Shown piece after piece: positions 27,459 through 37,355 of a stretch of 64,000 bases of DNA. The number at the start of each line of letters is the position of its first letter. Within the stretch, counting starts at the first letter, position 1. The notes below the pieces were generated by a model. That model was not told the origin of the DNA and made no database searches. It saw only the letters and a list, made by a program, of their open reading frames with translations. Source of the DNA: CAYWPG01 sp964460035 (lineage in GTDB: Bacteria > Pseudomonadota > Gammaproteobacteria > Nitrococcales > AK92); NCBI GenBank assembly GCA_964460035.1, contig CAYWPG010000006.1, forward strand, positions 1 through 64,000. The letters run 5' to 3'. The position numbers were made by a program, and so were the translations under genes.

Positions 27459-28901
27459 ATGGGCCGCTATTACCCAAAATCGACGCTGCGACTGATCCTG
27501 TACGGCTTTGCCGTGGTGGCGCTGCCTCTGCTGGTCGCGCTGGGACTGGCCGGAGTGTATATGGACCGGCTGCTCGATCAGAGCCAGAACGCTGTCTACC
27601 GCGCCGTCCAAGCCACCCGCGACAGCCGCATCCTAACGCAGCAGGTCATTACGCTGGAGCGCCGCGGACGACAGTATCTGGTCCTGCGCGACCCCTCGAT
27701 CCTGGAAACCTACCACGAGGCCAGGGGCGAGCTGCAGAACACGCTGGCAAGGCTGCGTCTTCTCCCCAGCGACAGAGAGCTGGTAGCCGCCTTCGCCCTG
27801 ACCGAGCAGGAAGTGGCAGCGCGCCTGGAAGAGATCGATCCCGAATCCGAGGAAGCGGCGGATCAGCTTGCCGACGCCTTTGCCGACCTGAGCCAGCTTG
27901 CGCAGGCCATCCTTACCGATAGCAATCAGCAGATCGACCGCGAAGTGCAGATCATGCAGAAAACCGGCGCCGAAGCGCAGCAACTGCTGTTCGCGCTCGC
28001 GGTAGCGCTGATCCCGCTCACGCTGGTCTCGGTGGGCGTGTTCACGACCTTGATATCCCATCCCATACGCCAGGTCGAGCGCTCCATTCGCAAGCTGGGC
28101 GCGGGGAACTTCGAACAGCCCATCCAGGTCTCCGGCCCGCAGGATCTGCAGCAACTGGGCAAGCGCCTGGACTGGCTACGGCTGCGGCTGCGCGAGCTGG
28201 AGAGCCAGAAGACACGCTTCCTCCAGCATATGTCGCACGAGCTGAAGACGCCGCTGACCGCCATTCGCGAGAGCGTCGATCTGATCAGCGATCAAATCGT
28301 CGGCCCGCTCAACGAGCAGCAAATGGAAATCGCGCAGATTTTGCGCTCCAACGCACGCCAGCTGCAGGGCTTGATCGAAGATTTGCTCAACTTCGGCACA
28401 GCCCAGGCGCACAACACCACGCTCAACGCTAGCACCTTCGAACTAAAGCGGCTGATCGAAGAGGTCGCTCAGAATCATAAGCCGGCGCTGCTCGCCAAGC
28501 GCGTGCAGCTGAATTGCCGCCTGGCGGATATCAACGTGATCGGCGACCGAGAAATGCTCGGCACGGTCGTCGATAATCTGCTGTCCAACGCGCTGAAGTA
28601 TTCGCCCCCGGGCGGGACCATTTGGGTCGCACTGGAGCAGGCCGGCTCAGATGCGGCGATCACCGTGACCGACGAAGGTCCGGGTATCCACGGTGACGAT
28701 CGCGAGCGCATCTTCGAAGCCTTCTACCAGGGCCGCCAGCCTCCTCAAGGCTATGTCAAAGGCTCGGGGCTGGGACTGTCGATCGCCCGCGAATACGTCG
28801 CCGCGCACGGTGGTACGATTGAAGTCATTGCGCATGATGGCCCGGGTGCCCGCCTGCGCGTGACGCTGCCCTGCACTGTCGGACAATTGCAGCCCATATG
28901 A
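27459..28901 (+). CDS. glrK: Sensor histidine kinase GlrK/QseE
   Basis: A 480-residue membrane kinase. TM1 lies at about 12-32, a helical periplasmic sensor domain at about 33-180 and TM2 at about 181-203. A HAMP region (SHPIRQVERSIRKLGAGNFEQPI) leads to a HisKA box, HMSHELKTPLTAIRESVDLI. The ATPase domain has N (NLLSNALKYSPPG), G1 (TVTDEGPGI) and G2 (GSGLGLSIAREYV). It overlaps qseG by four bases and is followed by glrR, the order of glrK-qseG-glrR in Enterobacteria. It responds to envelope stress in that group. Confidence 0.9.
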   Translation: MGRYYPKSTLRLILYGFAVVALPLLVALGLAGVYMDRLLDQSQNAVYRAVQATRDSRILTQQVITLERRGRQYLVLRDPSILETYHEARGELQNTLARLRLLPSDRELVAAFALTEQEVAARLEEIDPESEEAADQLADAFADLSQLAQAILTDSNQQIDREVQIMQKTGAEAQQLLFALAVALIPLTLVSVGVFTTLISHPIRQVERSIRKLGAGNFEQPIQVSGPQDLQQLGKRLDWLRLRLRELESQKTRFLQHMSHELKTPLTAIRESVDLISDQIVGPLNEQQMEIAQILRSNARQLQGLIEDLLNFGTAQAHNTTLNASTFELKRLIEEVAQNHKPALLAKRVQLNCRLADINVIGDREMLGTVVDNLLSNALKYSPPGGTIWVALEQAGSDAAITVTDEGPGIHGDDRERIFEAFYQGRQPPQGYVKGSGLGLSIAREYVAAHGGTIEVIAHDGPGARLRVTLPCTVGQLQPI

Positions 28902-29451
28902 TAAAAAAGACTAGAATAGCGGTCGGCCTGGCGGTTTTCCTGGCGTTCCTGCCAGGCTGCCAGGTATTGCAGCCGTCGGTGGACGGCCACGCGGGAGACC
29001 GTAGCATGGGAGAAGCGCTGTTCGGCTTCCGCCGTGGAAGCGACGAACGCCGGATCGCCCGCCTGATCGAGTATTACGCCGAGCTTGCCAGCAAGGACAA
29101 TGCTGCACTTGAGCGTGAAGTCACGCAATTGCGCCAAGGATTGGAAGACAATGTCTGCACGGATATCCGGTTACAGCTGGGAATGGCAGAGCTGGCTCGC
29201 GGCGGCAACACCTCGCCCGCAGTCCTGGCTCCCTGCCTTGGAGCGGAGAACCGCCCGCCCACCCTCATCAACCAATTCGCTCGCCTCATCGAGGCGAGAC
29301 TGGAGCAGCAGCGCACCCATGCCAATGCGCTTGCCGTTCTGCACCGACGCCTCGAAGAACAAAGCAAGGAGAACAGGGAGCTTAGGCGCCAGCTCGACGG
29401 CCTCAGAGCTATCGAGCGAAGCCTGCAACGCCGCGATCGCAGCCCCAGGGA

Positions 29452-29455
<4 letters not shown>
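28898..29455 (+). CDS. qseG: QseG-like outer-membrane lipoprotein
   Basis: A 185-residue lipoprotein whose signal peptide ends in the lipobox LPGC (Cys at about residue 24). The mature part is helical with a C-terminal coiled coil (LHRRLEEQSKENRELRRQLDGL). Sequence similarity to E. coli QseG cannot be judged closely, but position and type agree: QseG interacts with the periplasmic domain of GlrK/QseE. It overlaps both flanking genes by four bases. Confidence 0.75.
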
Positions 29456-30810
<1,355 letters not shown>

Positions 30811-30816
30811 CCCGCC

Positions 30817-30845
30817 CTGCTGGCTGGCGGCACGCCAGCCAGCAG
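30817..30845 (+). terminator. Hairpin directly after glrR
   Basis: A perfect 13-bp stem (CTGCTGGCTGGCG against CGCCAGCCAGCAG, loop GCA) 6 bases past the stop codon. There is no T-run after it. It probably stabilises or ends the glr transcript. 30846-31025 holds nothing else I can support. Confidence 0.55.
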
Positions 30846-31025
30846 AACGCCGCGCTCACCCGACTCCCCCCGAAGCCTTCTCATGCGGCAGTAAGCCCCT
30901 CTTTCCGCCTGTGCAAACACACCATTCATGGCTCAATACGGCAGGGCCTTTTGGCTTGTCGATTCGACCCTGTACGCTGCTCCCCGCCAGATCCCGGGCT
31001 ATCGCTGTACCCCAAATTAGTCTTT

Positions 31026-31043
31026 CGTCCACTTTTGGCGACA
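31026..31043. promoter_or_regulatory. GlrR-type site A (one mismatch)
   Basis: CGTC-N10-GACA, one base off the TGTC-N10-GACA pattern of E. coli GlrR. It lies 68 bp (centre to centre) upstream of perfect site B and on the same approach to the sigma-54 promoter. Confidence 0.55.
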
Positions 31044-31093
31044 GCGCAAAATGATCACTTCGTCACGCATTTAGGCTGAACTAACGCACACTC

Positions 31094-31111
31094 TGTCGCC
31101 AAATAGCGACA
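31094..31111. promoter_or_regulatory. GlrR-type site B (perfect)
   Basis: TGTCGCCAAATAGCGACA fits TGTC-N10-GACA exactly, with extended TGTCGC/GCGACA arms. Its centre is about 109 bp upstream of the predicted start of the sigma-54 promoter, a usual distance for an upstream activating site. An A/T-rich stretch (CTTTATAAA) lies between them and could be bent. Confidence 0.7.
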
Positions 31112-31185
31112 GCTTTAGACTTCCCAATCCGCCCCGCACTCCCCCGCGACTCATAAGCCACTCTTTATAAAGGCCATCACAGACT

Positions 31186-31201
31186 TGGCACAGCTATTGC
31201 T
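31186..31201 (+). promoter_or_regulatory. Sigma-54 promoter
   Basis: TTGGCAC-N5-TTGC with the invariant GG (31187-31188) and GC (31199-31200) separated by ten bases, as required for sigma-54. Transcription should start near 31212, leaving a 53-base leader before the EF-hand gene. Confidence 0.75.
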
Positions 31202-31264
31202 TATATGAGGGCAGGCGGCACCAAGGACGGCGCTGCCATGGATCTAGCGGTAACGGAGGACCGA

Positions 31265-31507
31265 ATGCCGGCCAAGTTCCAATTTGCCCTCTTAATGCTG
31301 GCGATGACGAACTTGGCATGGGCACAGCAGCTGCCGACGTTCACGCAGCTGGATGCTGACGACGATGGATTCGTAACGCGCCGGGAAGCGCAAGCGCATT
31401 CCGCTGTGAGCGCTGAGTTCGACTCCATCGATCACAACAGGGACGGACGGCTCGACGAAGCCGAGTACGGGCGCTGGCGCGCAATGCAGGAGAACAGGGA
31501 CGATTAG
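31265..31507 (+). CDS. Exported EF-hand protein
   Basis: An 80-residue protein. The signal peptide is MPAKFQFALLMLAMTNLAWA with cleavage before QQLPTF. Two canonical 12-residue calcium loops follow, DADDDGFVTRRE and DHNRDGRLDEAE. It would be a small periplasmic calcium-binding protein. The start at ATG 31265 is supported by an excellent GGAGG six bases upstream and because earlier in-frame starts lie before the predicted transcription start. It is the first gene downstream of a sigma-54 promoter and GlrR sites. Function beyond calcium binding is unknown. Confidence 0.8.
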   Translation: MPAKFQFALLMLAMTNLAWAQQLPTFTQLDADDDGFVTRREAQAHSAVSAEFDSIDHNRDGRLDEAEYGRWRAMQENRDD

Positions 31508-31795
31508 CGGGGAGGGGACCCCCAGGCCGCCGACACTCTGCGGCGGTCGATGCGGGCGATCAGGGAGGTGTCGCCCCCGCAGTGTGCAACAGGGACGCTC
31601 TGCGACGTATTGCGAAGGCTTGCGATACGGCACTGGAAGGGATGCCGCCCTTTCAGGAACCCCCTGGGGGCGCTAAGGACGGTGCTCCCGGTGTCCAGGG
31701 ACGGACACCGAAGGTGTGTAAGGAAATGCTCTGACCTCAACTTCGACATGGACTGTCGACCCGGAACCCCTCGCCCCCCCGAGGGGTTCTTTTTT
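31508..31795 (+). ncRNA. Structured GGA-rich 3' region or small RNA
   Basis: A 288-base stretch after the EF-hand stop with no credible coding frame but many hairpins. They are CCGCCG/CGGCGG (31527-31546), GGGCGA/TCGCCC with loop TCAGGGAGGTG (31554-31576), AAGGG/CCCTT (31637-31652) and GGTGTCC/GGACACC with loop AGGGAC (31690-31709). It ends in the strong terminator at 31764-31795. Thirteen GGA triplets occur, and two AGGGA motifs sit at apical loops, the presentation used by CsrA/RsmA-binding RNAs. It would be a long 3' UTR of the sigma-54 transcript or an RNA processed from it. I do not recognise a known RNA family. Confidence 0.45.
31764..31795 (+). terminator. Strong intrinsic terminator
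   Basis: A ten-bp stem GAACCCCTCG/CGAGGGGTTC with a C6 loop, followed by T6. It ends the EF-hand transcript and isolates it from ybgC-tol. Confidence 0.92.
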
Positions 31796-31812
31796 GTCGC
31801 CATTCGGCGACA
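31795..31812. promoter_or_regulatory. GlrR-type site C (perfect) upstream of tol-pal
   Basis: TGTCGCCATTCGGCGACA, again TGTC-N10-GACA with the same TGTCGCC...GCGACA arms as site B. It begins at the last T of the terminator. It lies 242 bases before the ybgC start. Confidence 0.6.
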
Positions 31813-31935
31813 GGAGCAACAAAACCACTGTCCCATGCCTGTTGTTTCTTGCACTGCCCTTATGAAGCCATCGCGGTACGAACCGACTCGTGCGCCGGGC
31901 CACGTTTTTGCGACCTACCCCGCATTGCGCTCAAC

Positions 31936-31951
31936 AAGCACGGTTTTTGCT
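31936..31951 (+). promoter_or_regulatory. Possible sigma-54 promoter before ybgC
   Basis: AAGCACGGTTTTTGCT has the GC at -12 and the CACG-N4-TTGCT pattern, but only one G of the invariant -24 GG. It is weaker than the promoter at 31186. Apart from this and site C, I see nothing definite between 31813 and 32053. Confidence 0.3.
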
Positions 31952-32053
31952 GACCGGGCCGCTTGCCCCGCTTATCCAGGCGCACTAACCTTTCGTCACA
32001 CTATGACTAAAGAGACCGCGCCCAACCGCGACGGTCCCGCAAGGAAGATCCCA

Positions 32054-32473
32054 GTGTCCGAGTTCAGATGGCCGATCCGTGTCTACTACGAAGACACGGA
32101 CGCCGGTGGAATCGTCTACCACGCCAATTATCTGCGTTTCATGGAGCGAGCCCGCACGGAGTGGCTGCGGGCGCTCGGCTTCGAGCAGGATCGGCTTCTT
32201 CAGGAACTTCGCGTGCTATTCGTGGTCCGTTCCCTGGAAGCCGACTATCTGAAACCGGCCCTGTTCAACGATAGCCTAGAGGTCATCACGACGGTGCCGC
32301 AGGTACGGCGCGCCAGCCTCCTGTTCCGGCAAGAGATCGTCCGCAACACGGCTACCGGAGAGTCGACCACGCTGCTGCGCGCCAAAGTAAAGGTTGCGTG
32401 CTTGGCAGCCGATACACTACGACCAGTAGCCATTCCCGACGCCATCAGAATGGAGATGAACGATGTCGGTTGA
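32054..32473 (+). CDS. ybgC: Tol-Pal-associated acyl-CoA thioesterase YbgC
   Basis: A 139-residue hot-dog-fold enzyme. The active-site signature is YYEDTDAGGIVYHANYLRFMERARTEW, in which the DTD Asp and the following His are catalytic. It hydrolyses acyl-CoA or acyl-ACP in the cytoplasm. I chose GTG 32054 because AAGGAAGA lies eight bases upstream and the family starts at FRWPIRVYYED. ATG 32003 has no ribosome site. It overlaps tolQ by 11 bases. Confidence 0.92.
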   Translation: MSEFRWPIRVYYEDTDAGGIVYHANYLRFMERARTEWLRALGFEQDRLLQELRVLFVVRSLEADYLKPALFNDSLEVITTVPQVRRASLLFRQEIVRNTATGESTTLLRAKVKVACLAADTLRPVAIPDAIRMEMNDVG

Positions 32474-33167
32474 CATGTCTATCGTCCGGTTGATCATGGA
32501 TGCCAGCCTACTGGTGCAGCTGGTCATGCTGGTGCTGCTGCTGGCTTCCCTAACCTCATGGGCGTTCATCTTCCGCAAGCGCAGTCTGCTAAAAAAGGCC
32601 GCCGAAGGCGCCGACCAGTTCGAAGAGCGCTTCTGGTCCGGTGGCAACCTCGCCGAACTCTACTCGCAGGCCAATCGACCGGACGACGAGGCAGGCGGAA
32701 TGGAGCGGATTTTCCGCGCCGGCTTCAAGGAGTTCTCGCGCGTGCGCAAGCAAGCCGGCGCCGCGCCGGAACTGGTTGTGGAAGCATCGCAGCGGGCCAT
32801 GCGTGTAGCGATGTCCCGCGAGATAGACCACCTCGAGCGCAGCCTGCCGTTCCTGGCTACGGTCGGCTCCACCTCGCCCTACATAGGCCTGTTCGGCACC
32901 GTATGGGGCATCATGAACTCGTTCCGCGCACTAGGCGCCATGCAGCAAGCCACGCTCGCTACAGTGGCCCCGGGCATCGCCGAAGCGCTCATCGCCACGG
33001 CCTTGGGCCTGTTCGCTGCTATCCCGGCAGTGATCGCCTATAACCATTACGCCAATCGCGTGGAGCGGCTGGGCAACCGCTACGAGCTCTTCGTAGAGGA
33101 GTTCACCAGCATTTTGACCCGCCACTCCCAGCCCGCGCCGGCACCAGCCGCGGAACAACAGGCCTGA
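32463..33167 (+). CDS. tolQ: Tol-Pal motor subunit TolQ
   Basis: A 234-residue inner-membrane protein with three helices (about 15-37, 135-160, 172-195). It has the conserved LPFLATVGSTSPYIGLFGTVWGIMNSF and GIAEALIATALGLFAAIPAVIAYN segments of TolQ/ExbB/MotA. With TolR it forms the proton channel that powers TolA during outer-membrane constriction. Confidence 0.97.
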   Translation: MSVDMSIVRLIMDASLLVQLVMLVLLLASLTSWAFIFRKRSLLKKAAEGADQFEERFWSGGNLAELYSQANRPDDEAGGMERIFRAGFKEFSRVRKQAGAAPELVVEASQRAMRVAMSREIDHLERSLPFLATVGSTSPYIGLFGTVWGIMNSFRALGAMQQATLATVAPGIAEALIATALGLFAAIPAVIAYNHYANRVERLGNRYELFVEEFTSILTRHSQPAPAPAAEQQA

Positions 33168-33180
33168 CGGGGTTTAGCTT

Positions 33181-33627
<447 letters not shown>

Positions 33628-33636
33628 GGCAAGCCT

Positions 33637-34590
33637 ATGCGTGAGTACGCGAAGTACATTGTTCTATCCGCACTCATTCATGTGGGCATCGGTGCGCTCT
33701 TCCTGGTGAGCATGGGCTTCTCGCCCAAGCCGGTGGAGAACGACCCCGGCATTGGCGTACCGATGGAAATTCCCATCCAGGCGGTCAGCGTGGACGAAGC
33801 GCAGGTCCAGGCGCAGCTCGACCGCCTGCGCCAGCGGGAAGAGGCGGCGCGCGCTGCCGAACGCCGCCGCCAGCAGGAACTCGCCGCCCAGGAGCGGCGG
33901 GCGCGGGAAGCCGCCGAGCGTGAACGCCAGCGCCAGATCGAGGCCGAGCGCCAGCGCCGGGAAGCCGAACGCCAGCGCCAACAGGAAGAACAGCGTCTGG
34001 CCCAGCTGCGTGAGCAGCAGCGGCAGGAAGAAGCTCGCCTGCAGCAGCTCCGCGAGGAAGAGGCGCGCCGCCGTGCCGAACAGGAGCGGCTGGAGCGGGA
34101 GCGCAAGGAACGCGAGGAAGCTGAGCGGCGCCGCCGCGAAGAGGAAGAGCGCCGTCGCGCCGAAGAAGAACGCAAGCGCCAGGAAGAAGAGCGCCAGCGT
34201 CAAGAAGAGGAGCGCAAGCGGCGTGAGGAAGAGGAACGCCGCCGCGCGGCCGAAGAAGCCGAGCGCCAGCGACAGATCGCTGCCGAAGATCTGCGCCGAC
34301 GCATACAGCAAGCGGCAACAACCTACTCGGCCGCCATCCGGCGTGCCGTGACCGAGCAGTGGACACGCCCGCCGGGCTCGCCGACCGGCCTGAACGCCCA
34401 GGTACAAATTCGGTTGGCACCGGACGGTTCCGTGCTGGACGCCCAGGTAACCCGCTCCAGCGGCAATGCAGCTTTCGACCGCTCGGCCGAAGTGGCCGTG
34501 CGCCGTGCCAGCCCGCTGCCGGTGCCTTCCGATCCGCAGGTGTTCGAGGCGTTCCGCAATCTGACTTTCAATTTCGACCCGGACCGATAA
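33637..34590 (+). CDS. tolA: Cell-envelope integrity protein TolA
   Basis: A 317-residue protein. It has one N-terminal membrane anchor (about 7-28). A long Arg/Glu/Gln-rich helix (about 60-215) bridges the periplasm. The C-terminal domain III (about 230-317) has the conserved RAVTEQWTRPPGSPTG and QIRLAPDGSVLDAQVTRSSG. Its stop overlaps the tolB start (TAATG). The repetitive codons of the coiled region create long antisense frames that are not genes. Confidence 0.96.
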   Translation: MREYAKYIVLSALIHVGIGALFLVSMGFSPKPVENDPGIGVPMEIPIQAVSVDEAQVQAQLDRLRQREEAARAAERRRQQELAAQERRAREAAERERQRQIEAERQRREAERQRQQEEQRLAQLREQQRQEEARLQQLREEEARRRAEQERLERERKEREEAERRRREEEERRRAEEERKRQEEERQRQEEERKRREEEERRRAAEEAERQRQIAAEDLRRRIQQAATTYSAAIRRAVTEQWTRPPGSPTGLNAQVQIRLAPDGSVLDAQVTRSSGNAAFDRSAEVAVRRASPLPVPSDPQVFEAFRNLTFNFDPDR

Positions 34591-35906
34591 TGGACAATCG
34601 TAGACACAACCGCTTGTTCGGTGCGCTTTTGGCAGTGATGCTGACTTTCGGGACGATACTGCCGGTCTCGGCGCAGCTGGTGATCGACATTACCGATGGC
34701 GCCGAGCGCGCGTTGCCCATCGCCGTCGTGCCTTTCACGCTGGAGGAAAACACCCCGGCGCCCGAGGACGACATCGCCGAGATCATCGCCAACAACCTGC
34801 GCCGCAGCGGCAAATTCGAGCCGGTTCCCGACCGCGATCTGATTGCCCGCCCGGCCCGAATGGAAGACGTGCGTTTTCAACAGTGGCGCGCGCTGGGCAT
34901 CGACAATCTGGTCATCGGCCTGATCGCCGCCAACGGCGACGGCACCTACCGTGTGCGCTTCGAACTGTTGGATGTGTATCGCGGCGTGCGCCTCGAAGGC
35001 AGCAACTTCGCGCGCGTCACGCCTGGCGCCATGCGTCACTTGGCGCATACCATCAGCGATATGATCTACAAGGCCATCACCGGCATCGACGGCGCTTTCA
35101 ATACCGAGATCGCCTACATCACCGTCGAGGAAGAAGGCCCCCGCCGCATCCACCGGCTCTGGGTAGCCGACGCCGACGGCGCGCGCCCGCACGCCTTCCT
35201 GGCGTCGCGGCAGCCGCTGATGTCGCCCACCTGGTCGCCGGACCGCTCCAAGCTGGCCTACGTCTCCTTCGAAGAGAACGAGCGCTCCACCATCTGGATC
35301 ATGGAGATCCCCAGCGCCGAGCGGCGCAAGGTCGCCGCCTACCCGGGCATTAACAGCGCACCGGCCTGGTCGCCCGATGGGACGCGGCTGGCGCTTACTT
35401 TGTCGCGCGACGGCAGTCCGAACATCTACGTACTCGAACTCGCAACCGGACGGCTCACGCAGCTTACGCGTACCCCCGCGATAGACACCGAACCGGTCTG
35501 GTCGCCCGACGGCCGCATGATCTACTTCACTTCCGACCGGGGGGGCCGACCGCAGATCTACCGGATTCCAAGCAGCGGCGGCAATGCCGAGCGCGTTACC
35601 TTCGAGGGTACGTACAACGCGCGGGCGGCCGTCTCGCCGGACGGCAAGTACCTGGCCATGGTGCACCGCGATGACAGCGGCTTTCGCATCGGATTGATGA
35701 ACTTGCAGACCCGGGAATTGCGGCTGCTCACCGATGGCGGTCTGGACGAGTCGCCCAGTTTCGCGCCTAATGGTGAAATGATTATATACAGCAGGGTGCG
35801 TGGTAATCGCGCCCAGCTGGCTACCGTGTCGATTCACGGAAGCGCCAACATGGCGCTACCCGTAACCGGCAACCGTGTCCAGGAACCTTCCTGGTCACCC
35901 CGTTGA
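34590..35906 (+). CDS. tolB: Tol-Pal periplasmic beta-propeller TolB
   Basis: A 438-residue protein with a signal peptide ending PVSAQ near residue 28. The N-terminal domain starts LVIDITDGAERALPIAVVPF. A six-bladed propeller follows, with repeated PxWSPDG-type motifs (PTWSPDRSKLAYVS, PAWSPDGTRLALTLS, PVWSPDGRMIYFTSDR). It interacts with Pal and OmpA-type porins. The ATG at 34590 overlaps the tolA stop. Confidence 0.96.
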   Translation: MDNRRHNRLFGALLAVMLTFGTILPVSAQLVIDITDGAERALPIAVVPFTLEENTPAPEDDIAEIIANNLRRSGKFEPVPDRDLIARPARMEDVRFQQWRALGIDNLVIGLIAANGDGTYRVRFELLDVYRGVRLEGSNFARVTPGAMRHLAHTISDMIYKAITGIDGAFNTEIAYITVEEEGPRRIHRLWVADADGARPHAFLASRQPLMSPTWSPDRSKLAYVSFEENERSTIWIMEIPSAERRKVAAYPGINSAPAWSPDGTRLALTLSRDGSPNIYVLELATGRLTQLTRTPAIDTEPVWSPDGRMIYFTSDRGGRPQIYRIPSSGGNAERVTFEGTYNARAAVSPDGKYLAMVHRDDSGFRIGLMNLQTRELRLLTDGGLDESPSFAPNGEMIIYSRVRGNRAQLATVSIHGSANMALPVTGNRVQEPSWSPR

Positions 35907-35922
35907 AGAAGTACATTAGCGA

Positions 35923-35949
35923 TTGACTCACACTAGTGTATGGTACATT
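35923..35949 (+). promoter_or_regulatory. Possible separate promoter for pal
   Basis: TTGACT at 35923-35928 and TACATT at 35944-35949 are only 15 bases apart, which is short. The stretch between contains the palindrome ACACTAGTGT. The 65-base tolB-pal gap would allow internal initiation. Confidence 0.3.
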
Positions 35950-35971
35950 TTTTTCTGGGGAGCTGATAATC

Positions 35972-36517
35972 ATGAAGAAAATACTTTCGGTCGCCGTACT
36001 GGCCCTGCTGTTCGTACTGGCCGGTTGCGCCTCGACCGGTAGCGTTGCTACCGACACTGTCCAGGACGACAGCGTTGTCCGGGACGGACAGACCGAGGCC
36101 ACCACGGGCGCGGAGGCTGATGCCCGCGACAGCACCCGTGACAGTCTCCAGGCCGACTCCCTGGACGATCCGGACAGCCCGCTAGCACGCCGTGTCGTCT
36201 ACTTTGCGTTCGACAGCAGCGAGATCAGGCCCGACGACATGGAGATCCTCCTCGCTCATGCCCGTTTCCTGGCCGACAACCCGGAACACCGCGTCGTCAT
36301 TGAAGGGCACACCGACGAGCGCGGCACGCGCGCGTACAACCTGGCGCTGGGCGAGCGCCGTGCCAACGCCGTCAAGCGTGTGCTGACCCTCAACGGCGTT
36401 GCCGACAGCCAGGTCGAAACCGTCAGCTTCGGGGAGGAGAAGCCGGTGGTGTACGGCCAGGGCGAGGAGATCTGGCGCCAGAACCGCCGCGCGGAGATCG
36501 TGTACAGCCAGCGGTAA
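35972..36517 (+). CDS. pal: Peptidoglycan-associated lipoprotein Pal
   Basis: A 181-residue outer-membrane lipoprotein with lipobox VLAGC (Cys at about residue 20) and an acidic linker to about residue 70. The OmpA-like peptidoglycan-binding domain follows (VYFAFDSSEIRPDD, VIEGHTDERGTRAYNLALGERRANAV, QNRRAEIVYSQ). The start is the ATG at 35972, with GGGGAG upstream. Confidence 0.97.
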   Translation: MKKILSVAVLALLFVLAGCASTGSVATDTVQDDSVVRDGQTEATTGAEADARDSTRDSLQADSLDDPDSPLARRVVYFAFDSSEIRPDDMEILLAHARFLADNPEHRVVIEGHTDERGTRAYNLALGERRANAVKRVLTLNGVADSQVETVSFGEEKPVVYGQGEEIWRQNRRAEIVYSQR

Positions 36518-36526
36518 ATTGAGGCC

Positions 36527-37324
36527 ATGAATGCACATCTGATGAGCCGTCTATCTGTGCTGGTGCTGGCAGCATCGCTGGCAGCACCCCAGGCGTTCGC
36601 CAACGAACGTCTGGAAGAGCGCGTCGTGCGCCTTGAGCGGATACTGCAAAGCAGTGCGCTGATAGAAATGGTCAATCAGATGGAGCAGCTCAGGCAGGAA
36701 GTCCAGCTCGTGCGCGGCGACCTCGAGGTCGTCCAGCGCGAGCTGGACGATCTCAAGGCCCGCCAACGGGACCTTTACCAAGACAACGACCGGCGCCTGC
36801 GCGCGCTGGAGAAAGCCCAGCAGGAAGCCGCCGAGCAACCTGCTGCACAGCCGTCTATCGGCCCTTTGACAGGAGACACAGGGGCAGCCGGCCCCACGGT
36901 TGCCATCGTTCCCAACCCGGTGACGGGCGCGCGCAGCGAGGGTGAATGGGAAGCCTATCAGGCGGCATTCTCCATTCTGCGCTCCGGCCGCTATGCGGAA
37001 GCCACTACGGCCTTCGAGGCCTTCCTGGCCCAGTATCCCAGCGGCCGTTTTACCGACAACGCCTTATACTGGCTGGGCGAATCGCATTACGCGGTACGTG
37101 CCTTCGACCGCGCACTGCCCTATTTCCAGCAAATCGTCGACCGTATGCCGAACAGCGGCAAGTACGCGGACGCACTATTGAAAATCGGCTTTATTCATCA
37201 TGAGCGCCGTGAGCTGGATCAGGCGCGTGCCGTGCTGGAGAAGCTGCAGCAAGACTACCCGGACACCACCGCCGCCAATCTGGCCAGCCAGCGTTTGCAG
37301 CGCATCGAGCAAGAGAGCCGCTGA
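36527..37324 (+). CDS. cpoB: Cell-division coordinator CpoB (YbgF)
   Basis: A 265-residue periplasmic protein. It has a signal peptide ending AFANE at about residue 25, a trimerising coiled coil (residues about 30-105) and TPR repeats to the end (YQAAFSILRSGRYAEATTAFEAFLAQYPSG, ALYWLGESHYAVRAFDRALPYF). It links Tol-Pal with peptidoglycan synthesis. It follows pal by nine bases. Confidence 0.94.
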   Translation: MNAHLMSRLSVLVLAASLAAPQAFANERLEERVVRLERILQSSALIEMVNQMEQLRQEVQLVRGDLEVVQRELDDLKARQRDLYQDNDRRLRALEKAQQEAAEQPAAQPSIGPLTGDTGAAGPTVAIVPNPVTGARSEGEWEAYQAAFSILRSGRYAEATTAFEAFLAQYPSGRFTDNALYWLGESHYAVRAFDRALPYFQQIVDRMPNSGKYADALLKIGFIHHERRELDQARAVLEKLQQDYPDTTAANLASQRLQRIEQESR

Positions 37325-37355
37325 CGAGTCCCACTACACGCGGTACACTGTGCGG

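Noticed and set aside
31550..32053. A longer N-terminus for ybgC beginning before 32054
   Set aside because: The extension would pass through the terminator at 31764-31795 and encode a Pro/Arg-rich stretch absent from the family; GTG 32054 has the better ribosome site.
33820..34300. Tandem short repeats in tolA that could suggest a CRISPR or minisatellite
   Set aside because: The units are irregular codons for Arg, Glu and Gln in a coiled coil. There are no fixed repeats with unique spacers.
33664..34407. A hydrophobic Leu/Phe/Ala-rich minus-strand frame opposite tolA that looks like a membrane protein
   Set aside because: It is the mirror of the repetitive Arg/Glu/Gln codons of the TolA helix. 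It has no ribosome site and no topology pattern.
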